Shown here: positions 35,201-42,390 of the stretch, piece after piece
Position numbering within the stretch: the first letter of the stretch is position 1
Layout: each line of letters begins with the position of its first letter
Assembly: GCA_016287075.1 (NCBI GenBank)
Contig: JAEEVC010000001.1
Span: 1-64,000, forward strand
DNA: 64,000 nucleotides
Origin: Bacteroidales bacterium
GTDB lineage: Bacteria > Bacteroidota > Bacteroidia > Bacteroidales > UBA932
Direction: 5' to 3'
Translations under genes and position numbers: made by a program
The notes under the pieces: model-generated
Told to the model about the DNA's origin: nothing
Seen by the model: the letters and a program-made list of their open reading frames with translations, nothing else
The model's database searches: none

Positions 35201-36450
35201 GTCAGGTTGTAGATATCGGCCCCGGGCAGGGTGACAGGGGCTGTGTAGCTCCAGTAGGAACTGGTGCTGGTCGTGCTGTAACTGCTGATGATGCAAGAAG
35301 TTCCGTCGTATGTTTCCCCGTCTTCCGAGCCGAGGACCAGGTCGTGGATCTCCTTGGCGTAGCCCTTTCCGAAGAAGCCGAGATGGGCGGAAGCGGCGGA
35401 CTGGATGTTGATATGGCTGATGCAGTGGCCGCCGCCGAGCAGCTCCCCGGGGTAGCTGTCCGTGAGCGGCGTCCAGGGCTCGTCCTGCATGTCGATGTCG
35501 CCCGTCAGGCGGACCGTTTCGCCGTCCGGATCCCAATGCGCCTTGTCGTCCTTCCAGGCGAGCAGGTCGGCATAATTCCCGATCCGGTATTCCCATTCGA
35601 GGCCGGTCGTGCGGAATGTGCCGAGGGACACGGCGCTGCTCCGGGCGAGCTTGAGGCCGTTTCCGGAGGATTTGGCGCCCTTCCGGGCGTCGGCGGTCCG
35701 GGACAGGTCCACCATGATGCCCTTCTTCTCTCCCGGAATGGCTGCGATGTAGTAGGTGCCCGGGGCAAAGGACTTCCCTTCCGGCCTGAGGGTGACCTGG
35801 TCGGAGCCCTTCTCGACGGACATGATCACGCCCGAGTCCGGATTGACGGACACGCGGCCGGCGAGCGGACTGCCGTCCTGCGTCCGGACGGTGACCGCCG
35901 TGACGCCTTCGTCGGAAACGGTCAGTTTCAGCAGGCCGCAGACATTGCGGAAGCGCATGTCGGTCCCGGTCCCGGAGGCGACGGTCAGCATTGCACCCGG
36001 CGCGACGACGGAGCCTGCAAGTATCTGCTCCCCAGGTATTTCTATTTCGATGTTCTTCCCCTTCAGGGCATTGTCGGCGCTATAGGGATAAACGGCGACA
36101 TAGGGCCCCTGCAGGTCGGCCGTGCCGGTGAAGACGGCGCGTCCCCCTTCGCGGGCGGTGAGGGTCAGTTCCCCGTTCGTGCCGCTTGCCCCGAAGAAAC
36201 TGATCCTGTCCCCGTCCATCCAGACGGGAGACAGCCCTTCGAGCGTCGTTCGCGTCTCCGCTGCCCCTTCACCGCGGGCTTCCGCCACTGTCTCGGCGAA
36301 CACGGCCTCGACGGTGACGGGCCCGGTCTCGGCAAGGCCCTGGCTGGCAGGTGTCAGGGCCTCCTGCGTGCAGGCGGCGGCCAGCCAGAGGGCCGCCAGG
36401 GCGGCGGCGCAGCGTACGCCGGCCGCCGTCGGAGTGTGACGCCTTACCAT
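32251..36450 (-). CDS. Giant modular lipoprotein: fimbrillin-like, GLUG-like, BACON-like, shared module and DUF4886
   Basis: A 1399-residue lipoprotein (Cys27 after LWLAAA). The N-terminal ~250 residues resemble fimbrillin-like proteins (TRTTLEGLSPVWMDGDRISF, YVAVYPYS). A long GLUG-like region (about 290-840) repeats G-G-I-V-G and C-x-N-x-G. A BACON-like part follows (VAFPGGNFTQTLLRV ... VRLRQDN). The shared module (FPARWEIVKG, GDYIQFSVPVTTL, KMRLRAVGPFNCNG) is at about 950-1130. A DUF4886 domain ends it (ILQLGNSFTYYHG with Ser1157; TDNYHPH with Asp1338/His1341). A surface SGNH-type hydrolase with binding modules is likely. Its start overlaps the preceding small gene by 7 nt, so translation is coupled. 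Confidence 0.78.
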   Translation of the reverse strand: MVRRHTPTAAGVRCAAALAALWLAAACTQEALTPASQGLAETGPVTVEAVFAETVAEARGEGAAETRTTLEGLSPVWMDGDRISFFGASGTNGELTLTAREGGRAVFTGTADLQGPYVAVYPYSADNALKGKNIEIEIPGEQILAGSVVAPGAMLTVASGTGTDMRFRNVCGLLKLTVSDEGVTAVTVRTQDGSPLAGRVSVNPDSGVIMSVEKGSDQVTLRPEGKSFAPGTYYIAAIPGEKKGIMVDLSRTADARKGAKSSGNGLKLARSSAVSLGTFRTTGLEWEYRIGNYADLLAWKDDKAHWDPDGETVRLTGDIDMQDEPWTPLTDSYPGELLGGGHCISHINIQSAASAHLGFFGKGYAKEIHDLVLGSEDGETYDGTSCIISSYSTTSTSSYWSYTAPVTLPGADIYNLTNFIPVTVKASSNRSSRVGGIAAWVTGKVNITGCINHGPVTVEAHAITEGSSYKYLAAAGILGGLNTATGEVSLSDCHNYAAVRSTNPGSMGLGGIVGFVYTTIKDLTVDNCTNDGDIELLYTATQNDYFAIGGIVGKPGCPAGGTPNAVRNCTNRGHIYSEAVHQHYVGGIAGRADGVDIAACRNEGTVEINHDKQASTRFQTIGGILGGAQSAGGGNILRDNVNAGTVIMKVASSGHNKTPSSSTTFYGVDAGGIVGLAGSISILEGNRHEGTVRAENGFSATNAAYPATLYAGGIVGFDFGTLERCANNVSTGTVSARTTKATQVPSEVCAGGIAGKIRAATLLSGSGTGSVSAEAADVFGTARAGSVAGFNGGTIITCSYGGTVKGAPADESNIVGGGNQPLSIGEDPGTGGVFSVSETEVAFPGGNFTQTLLRVSTADKPVRLAFDGLDWLKTGSLPAEIPAGRAVTLSLLPRTGNVCETREGILRFSEEGGDTKSVRLRQDNLYTPVDGFPARWEIVKGVTYTPGNAAGLRWLNEGVAETVSEPSSPSTAPGTGYISAGSTTGNTLVYSVAPGGTQNISIGNMGEGDYIQFSVPVTTLSAGTDVDFMVTINTNNNKTPKYWLFEYWDAGEWKAQPRYTATEDGKTRYSLDVYDYDSKNHRTYITTFTLSQAVSGDFVKMRLRAVGPFNCNGEKLLPTANAFMNFPCTEYRSCEIAAYPGVSAEKTPKKILQLGNSFTYYHGSAFKLKQICRAEGHATDVRINVKGSQEFEHHLDLLPFSQRLVAEGGYDAVILQDGSYFHAEYGAGSASAIQGVTPKYTPEEILALTKRMTAAVKAASPGAEIILESTWSYPYKSLGNFLGFGSYAGFDEMLWKGSTALADEDKDINWLSPIGKAFAKARNDYGFTGAYNYLLYTDNYHPHRYGAYLKACVNYLLLYGQPFGDHPADCDVPPVEAAKLRAAAEAVVLGPGRETYHIR

Positions 36451-36596
36451 ATGTATTCCCCTCCGTCGGAATAGTCTTCGTCCTCAAAGGGGGAATAGTC
36501 CTCGTTCGACAGGATGCTCCTTTCCGGCATCCATTCCGTTATCCGGCAGTGCGGAACCGGATAGGCGGCTTGATGCTGTGTGTCCTTTTTCATCAT
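36444..36596 (-). CDS. Small acidic peptide preceding a giant lipoprotein
   Basis: A 50-residue protein starting MMKKDTQHQAAY, with a Tyr/Pro segment followed by a hydrophobic patch (CRITEWMPERSIL) and a very acidic, aromatic end (EDEDYSDGGEYIW). It has no signal peptide. It matches a pattern of tiny Bacteroidales proteins that begin MKK..., carry Y..P, then L(A/S)(S/N), encoded just upstream of fimbrillin-like or other surface lipoprotein genes; a second example is at 54604. A perfect -7 box lies 5 nt before its ATG and its stop overlaps the next start, which supports it being real. Function unknown; it could be a leader-type or secreted peptide. Confidence 0.65.
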   Translation of the reverse strand: MMKKDTQHQAAYPVPHCRITEWMPERSILSNEDYSPFEDEDYSDGGEYIW

Positions 36597-36601
36597 GGGA
36601 G

Positions 36602-36609
36602 CAAAAATA
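36602..36609 (-). promoter_or_regulatory. -7 box of the small peptide / giant lipoprotein operon
   Basis: TATTTTTG on the minus strand, a perfect TAnnTTTG, 5 nt before the ATG at 36596. A TTG lies 20 nt further upstream at the -33 position. The mRNA should be leaderless or nearly so. Confidence 0.75.
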
Positions 36610-36692
36610 AGCAATATATAAATGAATTGCAATCCGCCGCCCGTTGGTAATGACAGGATTACAATGCCGTTTTCGCCGGCACTTGTCCGTTC

Positions 36693-36983
36693 GGCAGACG
36701 GAGGGCGGCGGCTCCATGGCGGGGAACGGCGGTCGCGGTCGGGGAAAGGGGTTCGTCCGGCTAACTCGCGCGGGGGACGGCGCCCCCCCCCCGCGCTCAA
36801 ACACACGCCGGCCGTCCTGGCGGAACACCCCTTTCCCCGGGCTCCTCTGTAACCGTTCCCTTTAATATCCGCCGCCGCCTTCCGCCTGCCGGACATTTCC
36901 CGTTCCAACGGCACCAGGTGTCAGTCAACCCATTCTGGCACATTCAAATCGGAAATGCTTGAACGATAGATATTTGTAGAAAA
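36693..36983. repeat. Left repeat of the nuclease cassette: inverted core plus direct flank
   Basis: It has two parts. A core of about 195 bp (36693-36890) with its own inverted ends (GGCAG...CTGCC type, rich in GGCGG) is nearly the reverse complement of 38882-39076. The adjoining 100 bp (36884-36983) is a direct copy of 39070-39169 with four mismatches. The same flank with a flipped core suggests the core is an invertible or independently inserted element. Confidence 0.85.
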
Positions 36984-37012
36984 TCGCTCCCTCGCTTTCG
37001 AGGGGGCGATTT
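36981..37012 (+). terminator. Strong hairpin at the cassette edge, possible terminator
   Basis: A 14-bp stem (36981-36994 with 36999-37012, one G-T pair) and a 4-nt loop, followed by CTTGC. It starts exactly where the 100-bp direct repeat ends and is absent from the right copy. The T-run is short, so terminator activity is uncertain. Confidence 0.5.
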
Positions 37013-37150
37013 CTTGCATTGTATTGGGCCTCAGTAACTTACGATTTGAATGTGGCTGAGGGGAATGCTGTATGATCTCAGGATGCCTCAGAAACAACGG
37101 ACGCCCGTAACATGCGGGCCCCGTTTGTTCCCTTTTATGCGAAAATTCGT

Positions 37151-37158
37151 TAATTTTG
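37151..37158 (+). promoter_or_regulatory. -7 box of the small protein / nuclease unit
   Basis: TAATTTTG matches TAnnTTTG. The apparent TTG start at 37156 lies inside this box, so the real start is further down, at 37210, giving a leader of about 45 nt. Confidence 0.6.
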
Positions 37159-37209
37159 TACGGAAACTGGAAGGAAGCTGACGAGTGGTTGATCGAAATA
37201 GTCAGAGAA

Positions 37210-37545
37210 ATGGAAAACGCCGATAAGTTCATTCGACACTGCCGCTATTATCACGGCGAAAAGACCTGTCCGGAACGCATCAAGCAGCTACCGGCAGGAG
37301 AAAGTCTCTGGTTTTATGAGATGCGATGGGTGCAATTCAATCTTGACGGGGAGGACCTTCAATTGTATTTGGATGAATACAATGCATATGGCATGTCAGA
37401 TTTCTCCCGGGATGACGGTGTGCCGGTATCCCTGAAAGCCGTTTTGTTCAACCGGTTCTATAAAAGCGGCTATGTGGAAGTCGGCGGGGCGCATTTCCGG
37501 CAATGGTATCTGAGGACATATCTTCAAAAAGATTTGATAGGATGA
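37210..37545 (+). CDS. Small hypothetical protein coupled to a PD-(D/E)XK nuclease
   Basis: A 111-residue soluble protein from the ATG at 37210 (MENADKFIRHCRYYHGEKTC). It is rich in aromatic residues (LWFYEMRWVQFNL, LYLDEYNAYGMSDF, LFNRFYKSGYVEVGG). Similar small RYY.GE...WFYE proteins are known as uncharacterised proteins in Bacteroidetes; I recognise no catalytic motif. It shares an ATGA overlap with the nuclease gene, so the two are translationally coupled. It may be an accessory, immunity or regulatory partner. Its codon use is visibly more A/T-rich than the surrounding genes, consistent with transfer. Confidence 0.75.
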   Translation: MENADKFIRHCRYYHGEKTCPERIKQLPAGESLWFYEMRWVQFNLDGEDLQLYLDEYNAYGMSDFSRDDGVPVSLKAVLFNRFYKSGYVEVGGAHFRQWYLRTYLQKDLIG

Positions 37546-38810
37546 CACTTACGGCAGAACAGATTGATCAGTATTGCGATGAGGCGGCGGAATTGGGCAG
37601 GCAATATGAAGCGCTCAAGTCAAAAGAGCCGTATCATATCAACATCATAGACGAGCTGCATGCGAATGAAAATGCCCATACCCGCATTCTCATCCGTCTC
37701 CTGGCGTATAAGCAGGCCGGCACCTATCCGTTCCTGGAGTCTTTCATGACCCTTCTCCGCGGTTGGACGGAAGCCGGACTGGAAATAGGGACCCCGAAGA
37801 TCGATTCCAATACGGAGTACATCGACGGATTGATAGAGAGCCCGCGCCGATACGCTGTGATTATCGAGAATAAGATCCACTGGGCTGTTGACCAGGAAAG
37901 GCAAATTGAGAAATACGTTCTTGGGGTCAGGAATCACGGGATCCCCTCGGATAGGATATGGGTCGTTTATCTCACAAGCGACGGCAATAAGACCGTCGAA
38001 GGATACAGTTATACGGAAAAGGCAAAAGAGATTGTTCAGGACCGCTTTATCCCTCTCAACTATCGCTCGGACATCTTGCCGTGGCTGAAAGAGACGGTCC
38101 TTCCCAACTGTGTCGTGAAGGAAGAATGGCTTATATCGGCCCTCAAACAGTATATTGACCATTTAGAGGGTCTTCTGGGATTACGGACAAATCAAAAACA
38201 GATACAGAAGGAAATGGAAAAATATATCCTTCAGAAAGCCGGCATCTCCGGGAATGCAGACCCGGCGGCAAGATACGCCGCCTTTAAAACAATGGAAGAG
38301 CGCTTCACCTCGCTTCTGCAGCTGGCATCCAACGGCAGGGCTTCGATTGAAGCCGGACTGATGGCATCATTTACTGAACAGTCAACCCGTTATTTTGAAT
38401 CCAATTACCCGGACAGAGCCTTTGATTTCAACGATAAAACCAGTCTCGGCTATTATCAGATACGCCCGGCAAATTGGCCCCAGGGTGTTCATTTTGAATG
38501 GATTCCATTGCGGGGAGAACAACTCGTCGAAGGAAAGGATCTCACGATTGTGCTTCACATTGAACCCAGTCGGGCAAATAGCCTTTCCGGACTGATTGCC
38601 GGGCTGGATGCTGATGCGGACTTCGAAAAGGTTCCCGGTCGGGCAGAGGGTCTGTCGAGCAAAAGCACATCCACCTACCTTTCCATCACGAAGCAATTCA
38701 GCAGATCCTTCATCCATCAGTCCGACCAGGAGAGGCAGGAATGCCTGTCTTCCTTCTATCATGAGATCTGCCGGGCAATTCCCATCATAGATCATTATTT
38801 GTTCCCTTGA
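37542..38810 (+). CDS. PD-(D/E)XK nuclease superfamily protein
   Basis: A 422-residue protein from the ATG at 37542. The N-terminal segment NENAHTRILIRLL...FLESF and the catalytic core match the PD-(D/E)XK_4 type: Asp95 in EYIDGLIE, then Glu109-x-Lys111 in AVIIENKIHWAVDQERQIEKY. These residues should bind Mg and cut DNA or RNA. The C-terminal ~200 residues are not recognised and may bind a target. The family is common in defence islands and restriction-like systems, but no methylase or other partner is visible except the 111-residue protein upstream. The unit is bounded by repeats and is more A/T-rich than its neighbours, suggesting horizontal acquisition. Confidence 0.85.
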   Translation: MTLTAEQIDQYCDEAAELGRQYEALKSKEPYHINIIDELHANENAHTRILIRLLAYKQAGTYPFLESFMTLLRGWTEAGLEIGTPKIDSNTEYIDGLIESPRRYAVIIENKIHWAVDQERQIEKYVLGVRNHGIPSDRIWVVYLTSDGNKTVEGYSYTEKAKEIVQDRFIPLNYRSDILPWLKETVLPNCVVKEEWLISALKQYIDHLEGLLGLRTNQKQIQKEMEKYILQKAGISGNADPAARYAAFKTMEERFTSLLQLASNGRASIEAGLMASFTEQSTRYFESNYPDRAFDFNDKTSLGYYQIRPANWPQGVHFEWIPLRGEQLVEGKDLTIVLHIEPSRANSLSGLIAGLDADADFEKVPGRAEGLSSKSTSTYLSITKQFSRSFIHQSDQERQECLSSFYHEICRAIPIIDHYLFP

Positions 38811-38881
38811 TTGCCGGCTCGCGAAGGAGCACCGGCCATTTGGGGTGCAGCTTCTTATTCGCAGCGGCATATGTCCCGTCC

Positions 38882-39169
38882 GGCAGGCAGAGGGTGGCGG
38901 CGGATATTAAGGGGAACGGTTACAGAGGAGCCGGGGGAAAGGGGTGTTCCGTCAGGACGGCCGGCGTGTGTTTGAGCGCGGGGTGCTCCGTCGACCCGCG
39001 CGAGTTAGCCGGACGAACCCCTTTCCCCGACCGCGACCGCCGTTCCCCGCCATGGAGCCGCCACCCTCTGCCTGCCGGATATTTCCCGTTCCAACGGCAT
39101 CAGGTGCCAGTCAACCCATTCTGGTACATTCAAATCGGAAATGCTTGAACGATAGATATTTGTAGAAAA
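38882..39169. repeat. Right repeat of the nuclease cassette
   Basis: The core at 38882-39076 is nearly the reverse complement of the left core (36693-36890). The flank at 39070-39169 is a direct copy of 36884-36983 (96 of 100 identical, offset 2186 bp). It starts about 70 nt after the nuclease stop codon, so the two repeats bracket the two-gene unit closely. Confidence 0.85.
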
Positions 39170-39580
39170 ACGTCCCCTCGCCATCGGGTTGCATTATTAT
39201 CCCAAACTGCAACTGCGACAGACCTTTGGGACAACGGTCGCAATAATACGCAAGACTGCGACTTGAAATGTCCTGGAGGACATCCGAGGCAGCAAAAAGC
39301 CGCCAGAATGACATCATGGATGTCCTCCCTGCTGCCTTGTTGCCTTGCTCCCTTACGCTCCAAACGGGACTCGCGACATCCCCGTCGGCCGTGGCGGATA
39401 AGCGGCTTGTTATCAGCTGTTTCCAAAAAAGAGCCCCCCGAAAAGGGGTGGAGCTCTCATGCTTTATCATTTGATTTACAGGTGTTTACCTGCCACGGCT
39501 TATGGAGGAGCCGCCAGCCACCGCCTGCCGCCACCCTCCGCCCAATGCCCGAGCCCAATGCCCGAGCCCCATCCCCGCCA

Positions 39581-39621
39581 CCCCACACCCCACACCCCAC
39601 ACCCCACACCCCACACCCCAC
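39581..39621. repeat. CCCCACA tandem repeat upstream of lepA
   Basis: Five perfect CCCCACA units (39581-39615) and a partial sixth. The tract ends 25 nt before the -33 TTG of lepA. Such short arrays change length easily by slippage. Confidence 0.85.
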
Positions 39622-39645
39622 CCTCACCACCCACGCCGCGACACG

Positions 39646-39676
39646 TTGCAGGGAAGGCAAAAAACACGTATCTTTG
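39646..39676 (+). promoter_or_regulatory. lepA promoter
   Basis: TTG at 39646-39648 (-33), a 20-nt spacer, then TATCTTTG at 39669-39676 (-7), a near-ideal Bacteroidetes promoter. The ATG follows after only 6 nt, so the leader is very short or absent. Confidence 0.8.
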
Positions 39677-39682
39677 CAGATT

Positions 39683-41470
39683 ATGAAGAATATCCGCAAT
39701 TTCTGCATCATCGCCCATATCGACCACGGGAAATCCACCCTGGCCGACCGGCTGCTCGAACTGACGCAGACCCTGTCGGCGCGGGAGATGGAGAACCAGG
39801 TCCTCGACGACATGGACCTCGAGAAGGAGAAAGGCATCACCATCAAGAGCCACGCGATCCAGATGGCGTACCAGCGGGACGGGGAGACCTATAAGCTCAA
39901 CCTGATCGACACCCCCGGCCATGTGGACTTCAGCTACGAAGTCTCCCGGTCCATCGCGTCGTGCGAAGGGGCCCTGCTGGTCGTCGATGCGTCGCAAGGC
40001 ATTCAGGCCCAGACGATTTCCAACCTCTACCAGGCGGTCGAACACGGGCTTGAGATCATTCCCGTGCTGAACAAGATCGACATGGACTCTGCCCAGCCGG
40101 AAGTCGTGACCGACCAGGTCTGCGACCTGCTGGGCTGCGACCCGGAGGATGTTTACCGGGTTTCCGCCCGCACGGGCGAGGGCGTCCAGGCCGTCCTGGA
40201 TGCAATCGTGGACAAGATTCCGGCGCCGGGGGGCGATCCTCAGGCCCCGCTCCAGGCCCTCATTTTCGACTCCGTCTTCAATGCCTTCCGGGGCATCATC
40301 GCCTATTTCAAGGTCGTGAACGGGACCATCCGGAAAGGCGACAAGGTCAAGTTCTTCAACACCGGCAAGGAATATGAGGCCGAGGAGATCGGCGTCCTGA
40401 AACTCAAGCTCGTCCCGACGGACGAGGTGGGCACCGGCGACGTCGGCTACATCATTTCCGGCATCAAGGCCGCCGTCGAGGTGAAGGTGGGCGACACCAT
40501 CACCCATGTGCTGAATCCCTGCCGGGAGGCGATCGCGGGCTTCGAAGAGGTCAAGCCGATGGTCTTTGCGGGCCTCTATCCGGTCGATGCGTCGAAATTC
40601 GAGGAACTCCGCGCCGTGCTGGAGAAATTCCAGCTCAACGACGCCTCCTTCGTCTATGAGCCGGAGAGCTCGCTCGCGCTCGGATTCGGCTTCCGTTGCG
40701 GCTTCCTCGGCCTCCTCCATCTGGAGATCGTCCAGGAACGCCTGTTCCGCGAATTCAACATGGATGTCATCACCACCGTTCCCAACGTCTCCTTCAAGGT
40801 CTATACGACGAAGGGCGACGTGGTCGATGTCCATAACCCCTCGGGCCTGCCCGCCCCGACCATCATCGACCACATCGAGGAGCCCTATATCCGCGCCCAG
40901 ATTATCTCCAAGGCCGATTTCTACGGCCCCATCATGAAACTGTGCATGGACAAGCGCGGCACCCTCATCGGCCAGCATTACATCACCGCCGACCGGGTCG
41001 AACTGAACTACGACATGCCCCTCTCCGAGGTGGTTTTCGACTTCTACGACAAGCTGAAATCCATTTCCAAGGGCTACGCCTCCTTCGATTACCACCTCAT
41101 CGGCTTCCGTCCGGCCCGCCTCGTCAAGCTCGACATCCTGCTGAACGGCGATCCGGCCGATGCGCTCTCGACCCTGATCCACGAGGACCATGCCTACGAT
41201 TTCGGGCGCAAGATCTGCCTCAAGCTCAAGGAACTGATCCCGCGCCAGCAGTTCGACATCGCCGTCCAGGCGGCCATCGGGGCGAAGATCATCGCCCGCG
41301 AGACGGTCCGCCAGGTCCGGAAGGACGTGACTGCCAAGTGCTACGGCGGCGACATCACCCGGAAGCGCAAACTCCTCGAAAAACAGAAGGAAGGCAAGAA
41401 ACGGATGCGCCAGATCGGGACGGTCCAGGTCCCCCAGAGCGCCTTCATGGCCGTCCTGAAACTCGACTGA
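39683..41470 (+). CDS. lepA: Elongation factor 4 (LepA), ribosome back-translocating GTPase
   Basis: A 595-residue protein from the ATG at 39683 ([20 protein letters not shown]), the exact usual length. G-domain motifs are AHIDHGKST (G1), DTPGHVDF (G3) and NKIDMDSA (G4). The EF4-specific C-terminal part contains [19 protein letters not shown] and ends with the basic tail [19 protein letters not shown]. LepA acts on the ribosome and influences initiation and translocation under stress. It is first in a compact cluster with menA and yciH. The open frame extends upstream to 39263 but this is not coding. Confidence 0.97.
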   Translation: MKNIRNFCIIAHIDHGKSTLADRLLELTQTLSAREMENQVLDDMDLEKEKGITIKSHAIQMAYQRDGETYKLNLIDTPGHVDFSYEVSRSIASCEGALLVVDASQGIQAQTISNLYQAVEHGLEIIPVLNKIDMDSAQPEVVTDQVCDLLGCDPEDVYRVSARTGEGVQAVLDAIVDKIPAPGGDPQAPLQALIFDSVFNAFRGIIAYFKVVNGTIRKGDKVKFFNTGKEYEAEEIGVLKLKLVPTDEVGTGDVGYIISGIKAAVEVKVGDTITHVLNPCREAIAGFEEVKPMVFAGLYPVDASKFEELRAVLEKFQLNDASFVYEPESSLALGFGFRCGFLGLLHLEIVQERLFREFNMDVITTVPNVSFKVYTTKGDVVDVHNPSGLPAPTIIDHIEEPYIRAQIISKADFYGPIMKLCMDKRGTLIGQHYITADRVELNYDMPLSEVVFDFYDKLKSISKGYASFDYHLIGFRPARLVKLDILLNGDPADALSTLIHEDHAYDFGRKICLKLKELIPRQQFDIAVQAAIGAKIIARETVRQVRKDVTAKCYGGDITRKRKLLEKQKEGKKRMRQIGTVQVPQSAFMAVLKLD

Positions 41471-41472
41471 CC

Positions 41473-42378
41473 ATGGGCAAGTTCCAGGCTTCCGTCGCTT
41501 CGATGCGCCTCCGGACGCTGCCCCTTTCCACGGGCGGCGTGCTCCTCGGGATCCTCCTGGCCGTCGCGGATTTCAAGGTGGATGTCTGGGCGGCCGTGCT
41601 GGTCGTCGTGACGACCGTCTGCCTCCAGATCCTCTCGAACCTGTCCAACGAACTCGGGGATGTGCTCCACGGGACCGATACGCCCGACCGCCAGGGCCCG
41701 CAGTACGGGCTCAACGGCGGCGTACTGACCGTGTCCGACATGAAACTCCTCATCGGCATATTCGTCGTGCTCTGCATCGTCTCCGGCACCGCGATGACCT
41801 GGCGCTCCTTCGGCACGCTGCTGGACATGACCCCGCTGCTGGTGCTCCTGCTGGGCGGCTTCGCCATCCTGGGCGCGATGCGGTACACCCTGGGCCGCAA
41901 CCCGTATGGGTACCGCGGGCTCGGCGACTTCTACGTCTTTGTGTTTTTCGGCATCGTAGCGGTGTGCGGGGCCTATTTCGTCTGCGCCCACACCCTGTAC
42001 TGGCGGCTGCTTCTGCCCGGCGCGGCGGTCGGTTTCCTGAGCATGGGAGTGCTGAATGTCAATAATATCCGGGACATGAAGACCGACGCGGCGAACCGGT
42101 TCACCGTGGCCATCCGGCTCGGCGAACACCGGGCGAAAATCTACCAGACGGTCCTCGTCGTCCTCGGCTGGGCCTGCATGGCCGTGTACTGCCTGCTTCG
42201 GATTCCCGATCTGTGGCACTGGCTCTGGGTGCTGACCCTGCCGCTTTTCATCCTGCACCTGAAGGGCGTCTGGCAGCGCCACGACCGGGCGCTCGACCCG
42301 ATGCTCCCGTTGCTGGTGATGTCCACCTTCCTCTTCTGCCTGCTCGCCGGGCTCGGTTTTGTCATTTATTTGCTCTAA
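41473..42378 (+). CDS. menA: 1,4-dihydroxy-2-naphthoate polyprenyltransferase
   Basis: A 301-residue integral membrane protein with about eight helices. It has the UbiA-family polyprenyl-diphosphate binding motif LSNELGDVLHGTDTPDR (NxxxDxxxD type) in the first half and NVNNIRDMKTDAANR in the second. MenA attaches the isoprenoid tail to DHNA to make demethylmenaquinone, which MenG (44844-45542, same cluster) then methylates. The ATG lies 2 nt after the lepA stop. Confidence 0.93.
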   Translation: MGKFQASVASMRLRTLPLSTGGVLLGILLAVADFKVDVWAAVLVVVTTVCLQILSNLSNELGDVLHGTDTPDRQGPQYGLNGGVLTVSDMKLLIGIFVVLCIVSGTAMTWRSFGTLLDMTPLLVLLLGGFAILGAMRYTLGRNPYGYRGLGDFYVFVFFGIVAVCGAYFVCAHTLYWRLLLPGAAVGFLSMGVLNVNNIRDMKTDAANRFTVAIRLGEHRAKIYQTVLVVLGWACMAVYCLLRIPDLWHWLWVLTLPLFILHLKGVWQRHDRALDPMLPLLVMSTFLFCLLAGLGFVIYLL

Positions 42379-42390
42379 CTTTGGACCGGT

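Larger units (their letters stand above)
36597..37209. other. Divergent intergenic region holding the left cassette repeat
   Basis: This 613-nt gap contains the promoter of the small peptide operon (36602-36609), the left cassette repeat (36693-36983), a strong hairpin (36981-37012) and the -7 box of the nuclease unit (37151-37158). Overlapping open frames such as 36921-37232 on the minus strand run through the repeat and are not supported. Confidence 0.7.
38811..39682. other. Long intergenic region upstream of lepA
   Basis: An 872-nt gap with the right cassette repeat (38882-39169), an 11-bp perfect inverted repeat (GGAGGACATCC at 39275-39285 with GGATGTCCTCC at 39318-39328), a GC-rich hairpin near 39432-39458, a heptanucleotide tandem repeat (39581-39621) and the lepA promoter. 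The frame that reads through 39263-39682 into lepA is not supported as coding, because LepA has its normal length from 39683. I cannot exclude a small RNA in 39180-39460. Confidence 0.6.

Noticed and set aside
37156..37209. TTG start at 37156 for the small cassette protein
   Set aside because: The TTG is part of the TAATTTTG -7 box; the ATG at 37210 gives the usual N-terminus for similar small proteins.
36921..37232. 103-codon minus-strand frame in the left cassette repeat
   Set aside because: It overlaps repeat sequence, the hairpin and the nuclease-unit promoter; no domain is recognisable.
36693..39169. Prophage or integrative element around the nuclease genes
   Set aside because: No integrase, transposase, capsid or conjugation gene is visible; only repeats and two genes. 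Kept instead as a non-autonomous cassette.
39581..39621. Possible CRISPR array
   Set aside because: The repeats are 7 bp and contiguous, with no spacers and no cas genes nearby.
39263..39682. Upstream extension of the lepA frame
   Set aside because: LepA has its exact normal length from 39683, and the extension holds the tandem repeat and the promoter.
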